DNA of 11,171 nucleotides from assembly GCA_903844585.1 (NCBI GenBank), contig CAIMUD010000120.1:1-11171 (forward strand), read 5' to 3'. The stretch is from an uncultured Actinomycetes bacterium. GTDB taxonomy: Bacteria > Actinomycetota > Actinomycetes > Nanopelagicales > Nanopelagicaceae. A model generated the notes under the pieces. It did not search any database. It saw only the letters and a list, made by a program, of their open reading frames with translations, and was not told the origin of the DNA. Below, in pieces: positions 6,542 to 11,171 of the stretch (position 1 is its first letter; the number at the start of each line of letters is the position of its first letter). The translations under genes and the position numbers were made by a program.

Positions 6542-7726
6542 ATGATGAAGAAAATCGCCAAACTTTTTGCTGACCGCAAAGTATGGGTCCGCCAAGTAAT
6601 TGTTGCTGGTCTCGCCGGCTCCTTTGCATGGCAGATTGGTGACATTCTGATTCAAGAAGGTGGCGTAGTTGCCGCGATTGTGTGCTCGCTGAGCATCCGT
6701 ATTTCACTACACAAATCTGTGCGTGAAGGATTTGGTCAAATTGTTGGAACGGCAATCGGTGCATCTGTAGCGCTAGCAAGCGTTTGGCTTTTTAGTTTTG
6801 GATTTATATCTGTTGGAATAACAATTGTTACCTGCTCAATCGTTGCTCGCGCCCTTCACCTTGGCGAAGTTGCTTCTGTAAATGTTCCAGTAACAGCGCT
6901 TATCGTCATTGGTCCTGGACTTAGTGGCACCACTGCACTTCACAGACTTGGCTCAACCTTGATTGGTGCCGCAGTAGCAATCGTCTTTTCTTATTTCTCA
7001 CACGCCAAGACACCTGTCGGTCGAGCAATTGATCAAATTACAAAAGTAAGCGGCAAGGCAGCAGATTTATTAGCAGTTATGTCTGAAGGCGTTGCAGCTG
7101 GATATACCCAAAAGGAAGCAGGCCATTGGCTGGCAAAGGCTCGGTTACTTATTGAAGAGATTCCATCAATTCGCTCACAGGCCATTGAAGCGCGCGGACA
7201 TGCCAGATGGTTTCCTACTGCAGAAAAAGATGAAGCAGAAGAAATTTATATTAAGGGAATTGCACTCGAACACACCCTTGTTCAGGTTCGCACAATTGCC
7301 CGAACTCTCTTTGACTCTTCGGTGAGTGGAGGTATTGCAGATTCTACGAAGAAGCAGATTGCAGTTGCACTCTCTGCTGCGAGCTATGCCATCACTGCAA
7401 AGTTTGAAGACAGCGACGATCAAGTAGGTGTAGACACGACAGCTACTGATGATGCACGTTTTGCTGGTGCAGCACTTGCTGAATCTCTCATTGAAGACGC
7501 AAAAGATGCTGATCAGGAACAAATAGTTCGTGGACTTTCAATGGTGGCAAATATCGACCGTATTGCCGATTCACTTGATGAGAATTCTCCGGCACTTACT
7601 GATGTAATGACTCCCGATGAACCAGCTCACGTTAAAGTCATGGCTGTTTCACCGATAGATCAAACGCTTAAACTCAACAAACGAATCACAAAGAGAATTA
7701 AGAAGCTTTTCCGTAAGTACTTCTAA
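6542..7726 (+). CDS. FUSC / aromatic acid exporter-like membrane protein
   Basis: The 394-residue protein has two parts. Residues about 17-152 form some six short hydrophobic helices (around 17-37, 39-53, 66-84, 87-103, 113-127, 135-152), and residues about 155-394 form a soluble, charged, mostly helical cytoplasmic region ending in a very basic tail (KLNKRITKRIKKLFRKYF). A six-helix bundle followed by a helical cytoplasmic domain, with glycine-rich IVGTAIGASVAL and a GSTLIGAAVAIVFSYF last helix, is the pattern of the FUSC/ArAE superfamily of aromatic-acid or small-molecule exporters. The assignment is from architecture and motif feel, and the substrate is unknown. Start is ATG 6542 or ATG 6545, with AAGAAG just upstream as a weak ribosome site nearer the ideal distance from 6545. 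It begins 25 nt after tRNA-Tyr and could be read from the same promoter. Confidence 0.72.
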   Translation: MMKKIAKLFADRKVWVRQVIVAGLAGSFAWQIGDILIQEGGVVAAIVCSLSIRISLHKSVREGFGQIVGTAIGASVALASVWLFSFGFISVGITIVTCSIVARALHLGEVASVNVPVTALIVIGPGLSGTTALHRLGSTLIGAAVAIVFSYFSHAKTPVGRAIDQITKVSGKAADLLAVMSEGVAAGYTQKEAGHWLAKARLLIEEIPSIRSQAIEARGHARWFPTAEKDEAEEIYIKGIALEHTLVQVRTIARTLFDSSVSGGIADSTKKQIAVALSAASYAITAKFEDSDDQVGVDTTATDDARFAGAALAESLIEDAKDADQEQIVRGLSMVANIDRIADSLDENSPALTDVMTPDEPAHVKVMAVSPIDQTLKLNKRITKRIKKLFRKYF

Positions 7727-7732
7727 ATTCGC

Positions 7733-7756
7733 CTGAAATTACGCGAGAGATTTCAG
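7733..7756 (+). terminator. Weak hairpin after the FUSC gene
   Basis: CTGAAAT (7733-7739) and ATTTCAG (7750-7756) are perfect 7-bp inverted repeats around a 10-nt loop, starting 7 bases past the stop of the membrane protein gene and ending just before the tRNA-Thr promoter candidate. The stem is AT-rich and followed by TAATTT rather than a T run, so any terminator activity would be modest. Confidence 0.35.
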
Positions 7757-7760
7757 TAAT

Positions 7761-7790
7761 TTGGTGGGATAAATAAACTTCCTCTAGACT
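7761..7790 (+). promoter_or_regulatory. Candidate promoter of the tRNA-Thr/tRNA-Met unit
   Basis: TTGGTG (7761-7766) and TAGACT (7785-7790, fits TAnnnT) are 18 nt apart. Initiation near 7797 would lie about 10 nt before tRNA-Thr, a normal short tRNA leader. No other good candidate is seen in the 80-nt gap. Confidence 0.5.
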
Positions 7791-7806
7791 CGAACCTCTA
7801 CAGACT

Positions 7807-7879
7807 GCCCCCCTAGCTCAGTCGGTAGAGCGTTTCCATGGTAAGGAAAAGGTCACCGGTTCAATTCCGGTGGGGGGCT
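7807..7879 (+). tRNA. tRNA-Thr (anticodon GGT)
   Basis: The acceptor GCCCCCC (7807-7813) pairs fully with GGGGGGC (7872-7878), with discriminator T7879. The D arm is AGCTCAGTCGGTAGAGC. The anticodon stem TTTCC/GGAAA encloses ATGGTAA, giving GGT, which reads ACC and ACT. The T arm is ACCGG/CCGGT around TTCAATT. No CCA is encoded, unlike tRNA-Tyr in this window. It sits 21 nt before tRNA-Met, the same neighbour as in the mycobacterial thrT-metT-rpmG2-hadA-hadB order. Confidence 0.96.
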
Positions 7880-7900
7880 CGAAAAGTAACGCACACCCTT

Positions 7901-7974
7901 GGCGGGGTAGCTCAGCTTGGTAGAGCAAGCGGCTCATAATCGCTGTGTCGTGGGTTCAAATCCCGCCTCCGCTA
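7901..7974 (+). tRNA. tRNA-Met (anticodon CAT), elongator type
   Basis: The acceptor GGCGGGG (7901-7907) pairs with CTCCGCT (7967-7973) through two G-U wobbles, one at the terminal pair, with discriminator A. The anticodon loop CTCATAA (7933-7939) gives CAT, and the T loop is TTCAAAT. The anticodon stem AGCGG/TCGCT lacks the three consecutive G-C pairs of initiator tRNAs, and position 1-72 is paired (G-U) rather than the unpaired C-A of bacterial initiators, so it is an elongator. A lysidine-modified tRNA-Ile is not excluded by sequence alone, but gene order favours methionine. No CCA is encoded. Confidence 0.93.
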
Positions 7975-7984
7975 CGAGTAAGTC

Positions 7985-8001
7985 CGCACGAAGTTCGTGC
8001 G
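7985..8001 (+). terminator. Hairpin downstream of tRNA-Met, likely terminator
   Basis: CGCACGAA (7985-7992) is exactly complementary to TTCGTGCG (7994-8001) around one base, so in practice a stem of about 6 bp with a small loop, followed by ATTTCGTTT (8002-8010). It begins 10 nt past the tRNA, as expected for a terminator of the tRNA pair, although the T tract is interrupted. Confidence 0.5.
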
Positions 8002-8017
8002 ATTTCGTTTAACGAGA

Positions 8018-8038
8018 GCGCTCAGGTAATCTGAGCGC
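8018..8038 (+). terminator. Second GC-rich hairpin before rpmG
   Basis: GCGCTCAG (8018-8025) and CTGAGCGC (8031-8038) form a perfect 8-bp stem with loop GTAAT, followed by CTTGTT. It lies 16 nt after the first hairpin and 46 nt before the rpmG start. It may be a back-up terminator, or a leader element of rpmG if transcription reads through. The rest of the 110-base gap (8039-8070) is AT-rich and holds only weak promoter candidates, for example TTGTTA 8040-8045 with no good -10. Confidence 0.45.
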
Positions 8039-8070
8039 CTTGTTAAGAGATTAAAGAATTTAGAACATAT

Positions 8071-8076
8071 AAGGAG
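8071..8076 (+). promoter_or_regulatory. Strong ribosome binding site of rpmG
   Basis: AAGGAG is followed by ATG at 8079 and ATG at 8085 in the same frame. Spacing to 8079 is only 2 nt but to 8085 it is 8 nt, and the protein from 8085 begins [10 protein letters not shown] as in other actinobacterial L33 proteins. It therefore decides for 8085. Confidence 0.8.
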
Positions 8077-8084
8077 TAATGACC

Positions 8085-8255
8085 ATGGCAAGTAAGAGCG
8101 CGGACGTTCGTCCAAAGATCACCATGGCATGCGTTGACTGTAAAGAACGCAACTACATTACAAAGAAGAACCGCCGCAACGATCCAGACCGTATGGAACT
8201 CAAGAAGTTCTGTCCACGTTGCAAGTCTTCAACTCTTCACCGCGAAACTCGCTAA
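8085..8255 (+). CDS. rpmG: Large ribosomal subunit protein bL33, zinc-binding type
   Basis: This 56-residue basic protein is a component of the 50S subunit near the E site. It has a zinc ribbon with CVDC (Cys16, Cys19) and CPRC (Cys43, Cys46), flanked by the family sequences [23 protein letters not shown] and the C-terminal HRETR. All four cysteines are present, so this is the zinc-containing (C+) form rather than the cysteine-free form that many actinobacteria also keep for zinc starvation. The gene is short but clear from motif, length and a strong ribosome site. Its TAA overlaps the hadA-like ATG by one base, tying a ribosomal protein to lipid genes, as in mycobacterial rpmG2-hadA. Confidence 0.98.
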   Translation: MASKSADVRPKITMACVDCKERNYITKKNRRNDPDRMELKKFCPRCKSSTLHRETR

Positions 8256-8644
8256 TGCTGAATCCCGATTCTGTCGGGCGCACCTTCCCAGGTAGCGATG
8301 CAATTACTGTTTCTCAAAATGAAATCGACGCTTTTTGCGCCGTCCTTGGTGAAACAAATACAACGATTGCTCCGCCAACATTTTCAATCCGCATAACTCT
8401 TGAGCAATCTCAGGCAATTCTTTCCAATCCAGATGTAGGACTTGATTGGACTCGCGTTGTCCACGGAGACCAGCGCTTTCAAATTTTCTCTCCAGTAAAA
8501 GCTGGCGACACATTTAGCTGCTCATCTACTATCGAAACCTTCAAAGTTGCAGCGGGAAATGAGATTGTCACAGTTCGATCAGATCTTCATAAGGGCGCAG
8601 AGCTAGCCGTATCTTCATGGGCGACTTTGGTGGTGCGCGCATGA
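8255..8644 (+). CDS. hadA: HadA-like MaoC/FAS1-type (3R)-hydroxyacyl dehydratase subunit
   Basis: This 129-residue single hot-dog-fold domain resembles the non-catalytic subunit of the HadAB (3R)-hydroxyacyl-ACP dehydratase. Recognised parts are the N-terminal DSVGRTFPG start, APPTFSI (the 'apltF' strand), VVHGDQRFQIFSPVKAGD (about 69-86, the central strand and AGD turn) and the closing SSWATLVVRA. It has about 30 residues fewer than M. tuberculosis HadA (158). By eye the missing part includes a loop between the first helix and APPTF (GETNTTIAPP here), where the homologue has an acidic HadA insert, and the homologue's C-terminal tail. The start ATG 8255 overlaps the rpmG stop (TAATG); an upstream in-frame start at 8219 would lie inside rpmG and is rejected. 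It overlaps hadB by ATGA, as expected for an obligate heterodimer. The symbol is by homology and position. Confidence 0.8.
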   Translation: MLNPDSVGRTFPGSDAITVSQNEIDAFCAVLGETNTTIAPPTFSIRITLEQSQAILSNPDVGLDWTRVVHGDQRFQIFSPVKAGDTFSCSSTIETFKVAAGNEIVTVRSDLHKGAELAVSSWATLVVRA

Positions 8645-9039
8645 TTGAAGTCGGTACCGCGCTTGCCGAGAAAGTTTTCTATCTAGATCGTGGACTTCTT
8701 AAGGCATATGCAGATGCCAGCGGAGATCAAAACCCAATCCACTTGAATGAAGAGTTTGCAGTTTCGGTCGGACTACCAAATGTGATTGCCCACGGAATGC
8801 TCACAATGGCCCTTGTCGGAAAGTATGTAACTGATTGGGCGGGTGGCGCTGAGCAAGTGCACGAATACAGCGCGCGCTTTATCAAACCGGTCATTGTTCC
8901 TGGAGGCGAAAAAGTTGATCTCACCGTCAGCGCAGTTGTTTCAGCGCTCGAAGATGGCAAAGTGAAACTGGATATCACAGCCACTTCTGCTGGCGTAAAA
9001 GTACTCGGGATGGCCAAAGCGCTTGTAAGTAAAAAATGA
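8641..9039 (+). CDS. hadB: HadB-like MaoC (3R)-hydroxyacyl dehydratase catalytic subunit
   Basis: This 132-residue hot-dog-fold protein carries the complete hydratase-2 motif YADASGDQNPIH (23-34); Asp29 and His34 correspond to the catalytic Asp/His pair of MaoC enzymes. VIAHGMLTMALVG follows, as is usual, and FIKPVIVPGG marks the next strand. It should dehydrate (3R)-hydroxyacyl thioesters, the third step of a fatty-acid elongation round, in the cytoplasm and as a heterodimer with the preceding hadA-like product. In mycobacteria this enzyme serves FAS-II and mycolate synthesis; mycolates are not implied here and the acyl substrate is unknown. The start ATG 8641 sits in the hadA stop (ATGA) with GGTGGT just upstream; the in-frame ATG 8617 inside hadA is rejected. 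The gene ends with another ATGA overlap into the next gene. Confidence 0.9.
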   Translation: MIEVGTALAEKVFYLDRGLLKAYADASGDQNPIHLNEEFAVSVGLPNVIAHGMLTMALVGKYVTDWAGGAEQVHEYSARFIKPVIVPGGEKVDLTVSAVVSALEDGKVKLDITATSAGVKVLGMAKALVSKK

Positions 9040-9911
9040 ACAAGGATGAGTTAGCAGCAGAACGCATGGCGGCAAGAGCTGCTAAAGACTTTGCAAAAGC
9101 CGATCAACTGCGCGATCAAATTGCTGCGATGGGTTTTGAAATTGTTGACGTTGCAGGCGGGTATGAATTCCGTCCAATATCACTTTATCCAACTTATTCA
9201 TCCACGCGAGATATAAAGGCGATTAATACAAAGGGTGAAATCGTTCTTGCCATGATTGTTGATGGCATTATCGAGGATGCAGTAGCCACGGTGAAGAACA
9301 TTAAATCCAACTGTGATTTTGAAATAGTTGTTCTGGTGACAACCGATCCGGGTGCACTTCTTGGAGAGCTAGATGCCCAAATGAAGTTAGTTGTGTTGAC
9401 AGAAAACCTCGGATGGGGCGAATGCGCAAATGCGCTTTTAAAGAATGTAACTTCAAAGTATTTGATCATTATGGATCCATCGACTCGCTTTACGGGTGAT
9501 GCTGTTACTCCCGTTTTGGCAGAGCTAAACAAGGGCGAATACAACGCAGTTGGATGGCGCGGTGGTCTTGTTAATAAGGAAGATGAATGGCGAAGCGTTG
9601 ATGATAAAGGCCCTGGCGAAGTTGATGTTCTCTTTAGCTACTTCTTGGCGTTAAATAGAGCTGATGCGCTGAGCGCAGATGGATTTAATAACAGAGCTAT
9701 TTATTACCGTAATGCAGATATCGAATTTTCATTACGACTACGTCACTCAAATGGACGGCTACTACAGATGGATTTACCTCTCGAGCAAGCAAAGCACCAC
9801 GGTTATTACGATGCCGATCCAGAATTTAGAGATGTGCAATCTAAAAAGAATTACGACCGCATCCTTGAGCGCTTTCGAGGCAAGGACGCAATCCTGTCTC
9901 CACGCAGGTAG
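9036..9911 (+). CDS. CysRS-tail-like segment joined to a GT2-like glycosyltransferase
   Basis: The 291-residue protein has two visible parts. Residues 1-46 read like the C-terminal tail of cysteinyl-tRNA synthetase: ERMAARAAKDFAKADQLRD followed by GFEIVDVAGGYEFRP, matching the KDFA-AD-RD / G-I-V-D-G-W pattern. Residues about 66-285 resemble a GT-A family-2 glycosyltransferase: EIVLAMIVDG (first strand), NLGWGECANALL (124-135, compare NxGfagxxN), YLIIMDPST (142-150, metal-motif position), NADIEFSLRLR (227-236, compare the EDvDlxxRlr acceptor-site motif) and KHHGYY (253-258). The metal motif reads DPS instead of a DxD or PDT form, so activity or metal use may differ. There is no signal peptide or membrane helix, so it is probably cytoplasmic. 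It overlaps hadB by ATGA and lies 9 nt before murB, suggesting a role linked to envelope synthesis. Sugar donor and acceptor are unknown; a non-enzymatic role is possible. Confidence 0.65.
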   Translation: MNKDELAAERMAARAAKDFAKADQLRDQIAAMGFEIVDVAGGYEFRPISLYPTYSSTRDIKAINTKGEIVLAMIVDGIIEDAVATVKNIKSNCDFEIVVLVTTDPGALLGELDAQMKLVVLTENLGWGECANALLKNVTSKYLIIMDPSTRFTGDAVTPVLAELNKGEYNAVGWRGGLVNKEDEWRSVDDKGPGEVDVLFSYFLALNRADALSADGFNNRAIYYRNADIEFSLRLRHSNGRLLQMDLPLEQAKHHGYYDADPEFRDVQSKKNYDRILERFRGKDAILSPRR

Positions 9912-9920
9912 CCTTATCCC

Positions 9921-10940
9921 ATGGCCAATCTTCGCGACTACACAAGCTTGCGTGTTGGCGGACCTGCAAAGAAATTTGTAGAAGTCCGAACCGAAGAACA
10001 AATCATTGCTGCAATCGAAGCAGCGGGGGATTCACCGATATTAATTATTGGTGGCGGTACAAATATTTTGGTTGCAGATGCTGGCTTTGAAGGCACAGTT
10101 ATTCGTATTTCAAACAATTCAATTGAGGCAGAAGTAGATGCATGTAGCGGTGCAACGCTAACTATTGGTGCAGGAGAAAATTGGGACAAGTTTGTAGAAA
10201 TAACTATCAAACGCGGTTTCGCCGGCCTTGAAACTCTCAGCGGAATTCCCGGAACAGTGGGAGCTGCGCCGATACAAAACATCGGTGCCTATGGCCACGA
10301 AGTAAGCGAATTCATTACCCGAGTGCGGACCTATGATCGCCAAGAAAAAGTACTGAAGACTTTTACGAATGAGGAGTGCAAATTTGAATATAGAAATTCT
10401 TATTTCAAGGCGCACCCAGGTCGTTATGTAGTTCTAGATGTTCAGTTTCAAATTCGTATAGGTGAGGAAACCACTCCGATTCTCTACGCCGAACTAGCGA
10501 AGAAACTTGAGATCGAAGTTGGTGGCAAAGCGCCTGTAATTAAGACTCGGCAAGCAGTACTCGAGCTACGTGGCTTAAAGGGAATGCTTTTATCTCCGCA
10601 AGATCGAGACTCTTGGTCTGCTGGATCATTTTTTACTAATCCAATTGTTAACTCCGATGTTGCTTCACAACTTCCAGATGGTGCGCCGAAGTGGCCAACT
10701 GCCGATGGTCGAATTAAGACAAGTGCTGCGTGGTTGATTGAGAATTCAGGTATACATAAAGGTGACGCCCACGGTGGTGCACGCGTTTCGACTAAGCATG
10801 TTTTGGCCTTAACAAATGCCGGAAATGCAACTGCTCAAGATATTGCAGAGCTAGCAGCGATTGCAAAGAAGAGCGTGGAAGATAAGTTTGGAATCACACT
10901 TGTTGCAGAAGTAAATCTTGTTGGGCTAGAACTCAACTAA
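9921..10940 (+). CDS. murB: UDP-N-acetylmuramate dehydrogenase (MurB, type I)
   Basis: This 339-residue cytoplasmic FAD enzyme reduces UDP-GlcNAc-enolpyruvate to UDP-MurNAc with NADPH, the second committed step of peptidoglycan synthesis. Seen are the LRDYTSLRVGGPA start, the FAD-binding GGGTNIL (44-50), GIPGTVGAAPIQNIGAYGHEV (108-128), YRNS (157-160, the Tyr loop that marks type I enzymes, with Arg158), AGSFFTNP (234-241) with the proton-donor Ser236, and AAWLIENSG (269-277). The C-terminal catalytic Glu330 is in LVAEVNLVG. Length equals E. coli MurB, and all key residues are present. The start ATG 9921 comes 9 nt after the preceding stop; MANLRDYTSL aligns with family N-termini. The gene presumably belongs to the rpmG-hadA-hadB transcript. 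It ends directly against the stop of a convergent gene. Confidence 0.97.
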   Translation: MANLRDYTSLRVGGPAKKFVEVRTEEQIIAAIEAAGDSPILIIGGGTNILVADAGFEGTVIRISNNSIEAEVDACSGATLTIGAGENWDKFVEITIKRGFAGLETLSGIPGTVGAAPIQNIGAYGHEVSEFITRVRTYDRQEKVLKTFTNEECKFEYRNSYFKAHPGRYVVLDVQFQIRIGEETTPILYAELAKKLEIEVGGKAPVIKTRQAVLELRGLKGMLLSPQDRDSWSAGSFFTNPIVNSDVASQLPDGAPKWPTADGRIKTSAAWLIENSGIHKGDAHGGARVSTKHVLALTNAGNATAQDIAELAAIAKKSVEDKFGITLVAEVNLVGLELN

Positions 10941-11171
10941 CTATTCAGTTAGCAACTTCTTAATACGTCCGATTCCTTCAACAATATCTTCATCACTCGT
11001 TGCATATGAGAAGCGTAAATAACCAGATGGTCCAAAAGCCTCACCCGGAACAGCAGCAACTTCAACTTCTTCAAGGATGATTGTTGCCAGTTCTGCAGAA
11101 GTCTTTGGAGTTTTACCGCGAATAGTCTTTCCAAGCACGCCTTTAACTGATGGATAAACATAGAAAGCACC
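10941..11171 (-). CDS. Aspartate-type aminotransferase, C-terminal end (5' partial)
   Basis: The frame is open to the right edge of the window, giving the last 76 residues; the gene begins beyond base 11171. It reads [11 protein letters not shown] at its first visible residues, [10 protein letters not shown] in the middle and [10 protein letters not shown] near the end, which are the C-terminal landmarks of class I PLP aminotransferases of the AspC/bacterial aspartate transaminase type. The Arg in GYLRFSYA is the one that binds the substrate alpha-carboxylate. Catalytic Lys and other PLP contacts lie outside. The likely reaction is aspartate + 2-oxoglutarate to oxaloacetate + glutamate, but alanine or other class I activities cannot be excluded from this fragment. 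Its TAG (10943-10941) touches the murB TAA with no gap. Confidence 0.9.
   Translation of the reverse strand, partial: GAFYVYPSVKGVLGKTIRGKTPKTSAELATIILEEVEVAAVPGEAFGPSGYLRFSYATSDEDIVEGIGRIKKLLTE

Noticed and set aside
6161..6655. 164-codon minus-strand open frame spanning copC, the tRNA-Tyr and the start of the FUSC gene
   Set aside because: It runs antisense through a clear tRNA and two better-supported genes and has no recognisable protein features. The part over the tRNA even reads like the well-known spurious translation of a tRNA gene.
7901..7974. tRNA with CAT anticodon as the initiator tRNA
   Set aside because: It lacks the three G-C pairs in the anticodon stem and has a paired 1-72 position, so it is an elongator type.
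8219..8254. Upstream start of the hadA-like gene inside rpmG
   Set aside because: It would overlap rpmG by 37 bases out of frame; ATG 8255 gives the common one-base TAATG overlap and the expected N-terminus.
8617..8640. Upstream ATG for hadB inside hadA
   Set aside because: The extra residues have no counterpart in MaoC proteins, and ATG 8641 gives a tight ATGA overlap.
10937..10952. CTAACT/AGTTAG inverted repeat across the murB and aminotransferase stop codons as a bidirectional terminator
   Set aside because: The stem is only 6 bp and AT-rich, with no T run on either strand; it is too weak to call.
1..11171. CRISPR arrays, insertion sequences, prophage, toxin-antitoxin or defence cassettes
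   Set aside because: I looked for repeated spacers, transposase or recombinase motifs and terminal repeats on both strands and saw none; the window is dense housekeeping sequence.

Overview
The window looks like core chromosome of a low-GC, free-living actinobacterium. Two gene arrangements point there: complex I genes followed directly by a long-chain prenyl synthase, and tRNA-Thr / tRNA-Met / rpmG / hadA / hadB, which matches the mycobacterial thrT-metT-rpmG2-hadA-hadB order as I remember it. Base composition is clearly below 50% GC by eye and genes are packed with 1-4 nt overlaps. A streamlined planktonic lineage such as Nanopelagicales (acI) would fit, but that is an inference from gene order and composition, not a sequence match.

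Layout, left to right. Bases 1-4454 (+) hold the end of a nuo operon: the 3' end of nuoL, then nuoM, nuoN and a polyprenyl diphosphate synthase, each overlapping the next by 1-4 nt. The proton-pumping subunits and the enzyme for the quinone side chain would thus be made from one message. Bases 5801-4422 (-) hold yajQ followed with no gap by rarD; rarD runs 33 nt into the 3' end of the prenyl synthase from the opposite strand. Between yajQ and the divergent copC (+, 5856-6371) is a very short intergenic region in which one symmetric -10 element could serve both genes.

Then come tRNA-Tyr (6432-6516), a FUSC/aromatic-acid-exporter-like membrane protein (6542-7726), and a short regulatory stretch leading to tRNA-Thr and tRNA-Met. 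Two consecutive strong hairpins (7985-8001, 8018-8038) separate the tRNAs from the next block: rpmG (zinc-type L33), hadA-like and hadB-like dehydratase subunits, an unusual two-part protein, and murB. The two-part protein (9036-9911) starts with a short segment resembling the C-terminal tail of cysteinyl-tRNA synthetase and continues as a family-2-like glycosyltransferase; it is the least ordinary gene here. The window closes with the 3' end of an aspartate-type aminotransferase on the minus strand, whose stop codon abuts that of murB.

Most of the window is housekeeping: respiration, quinone synthesis, translation, acyl-chain dehydration and peptidoglycan precursor synthesis. I see no mobile element, CRISPR array, phage or defence cassette. 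There is no gene-free stretch over 300 bases; the longest is the 110-base gap between tRNA-Met and rpmG, described below.
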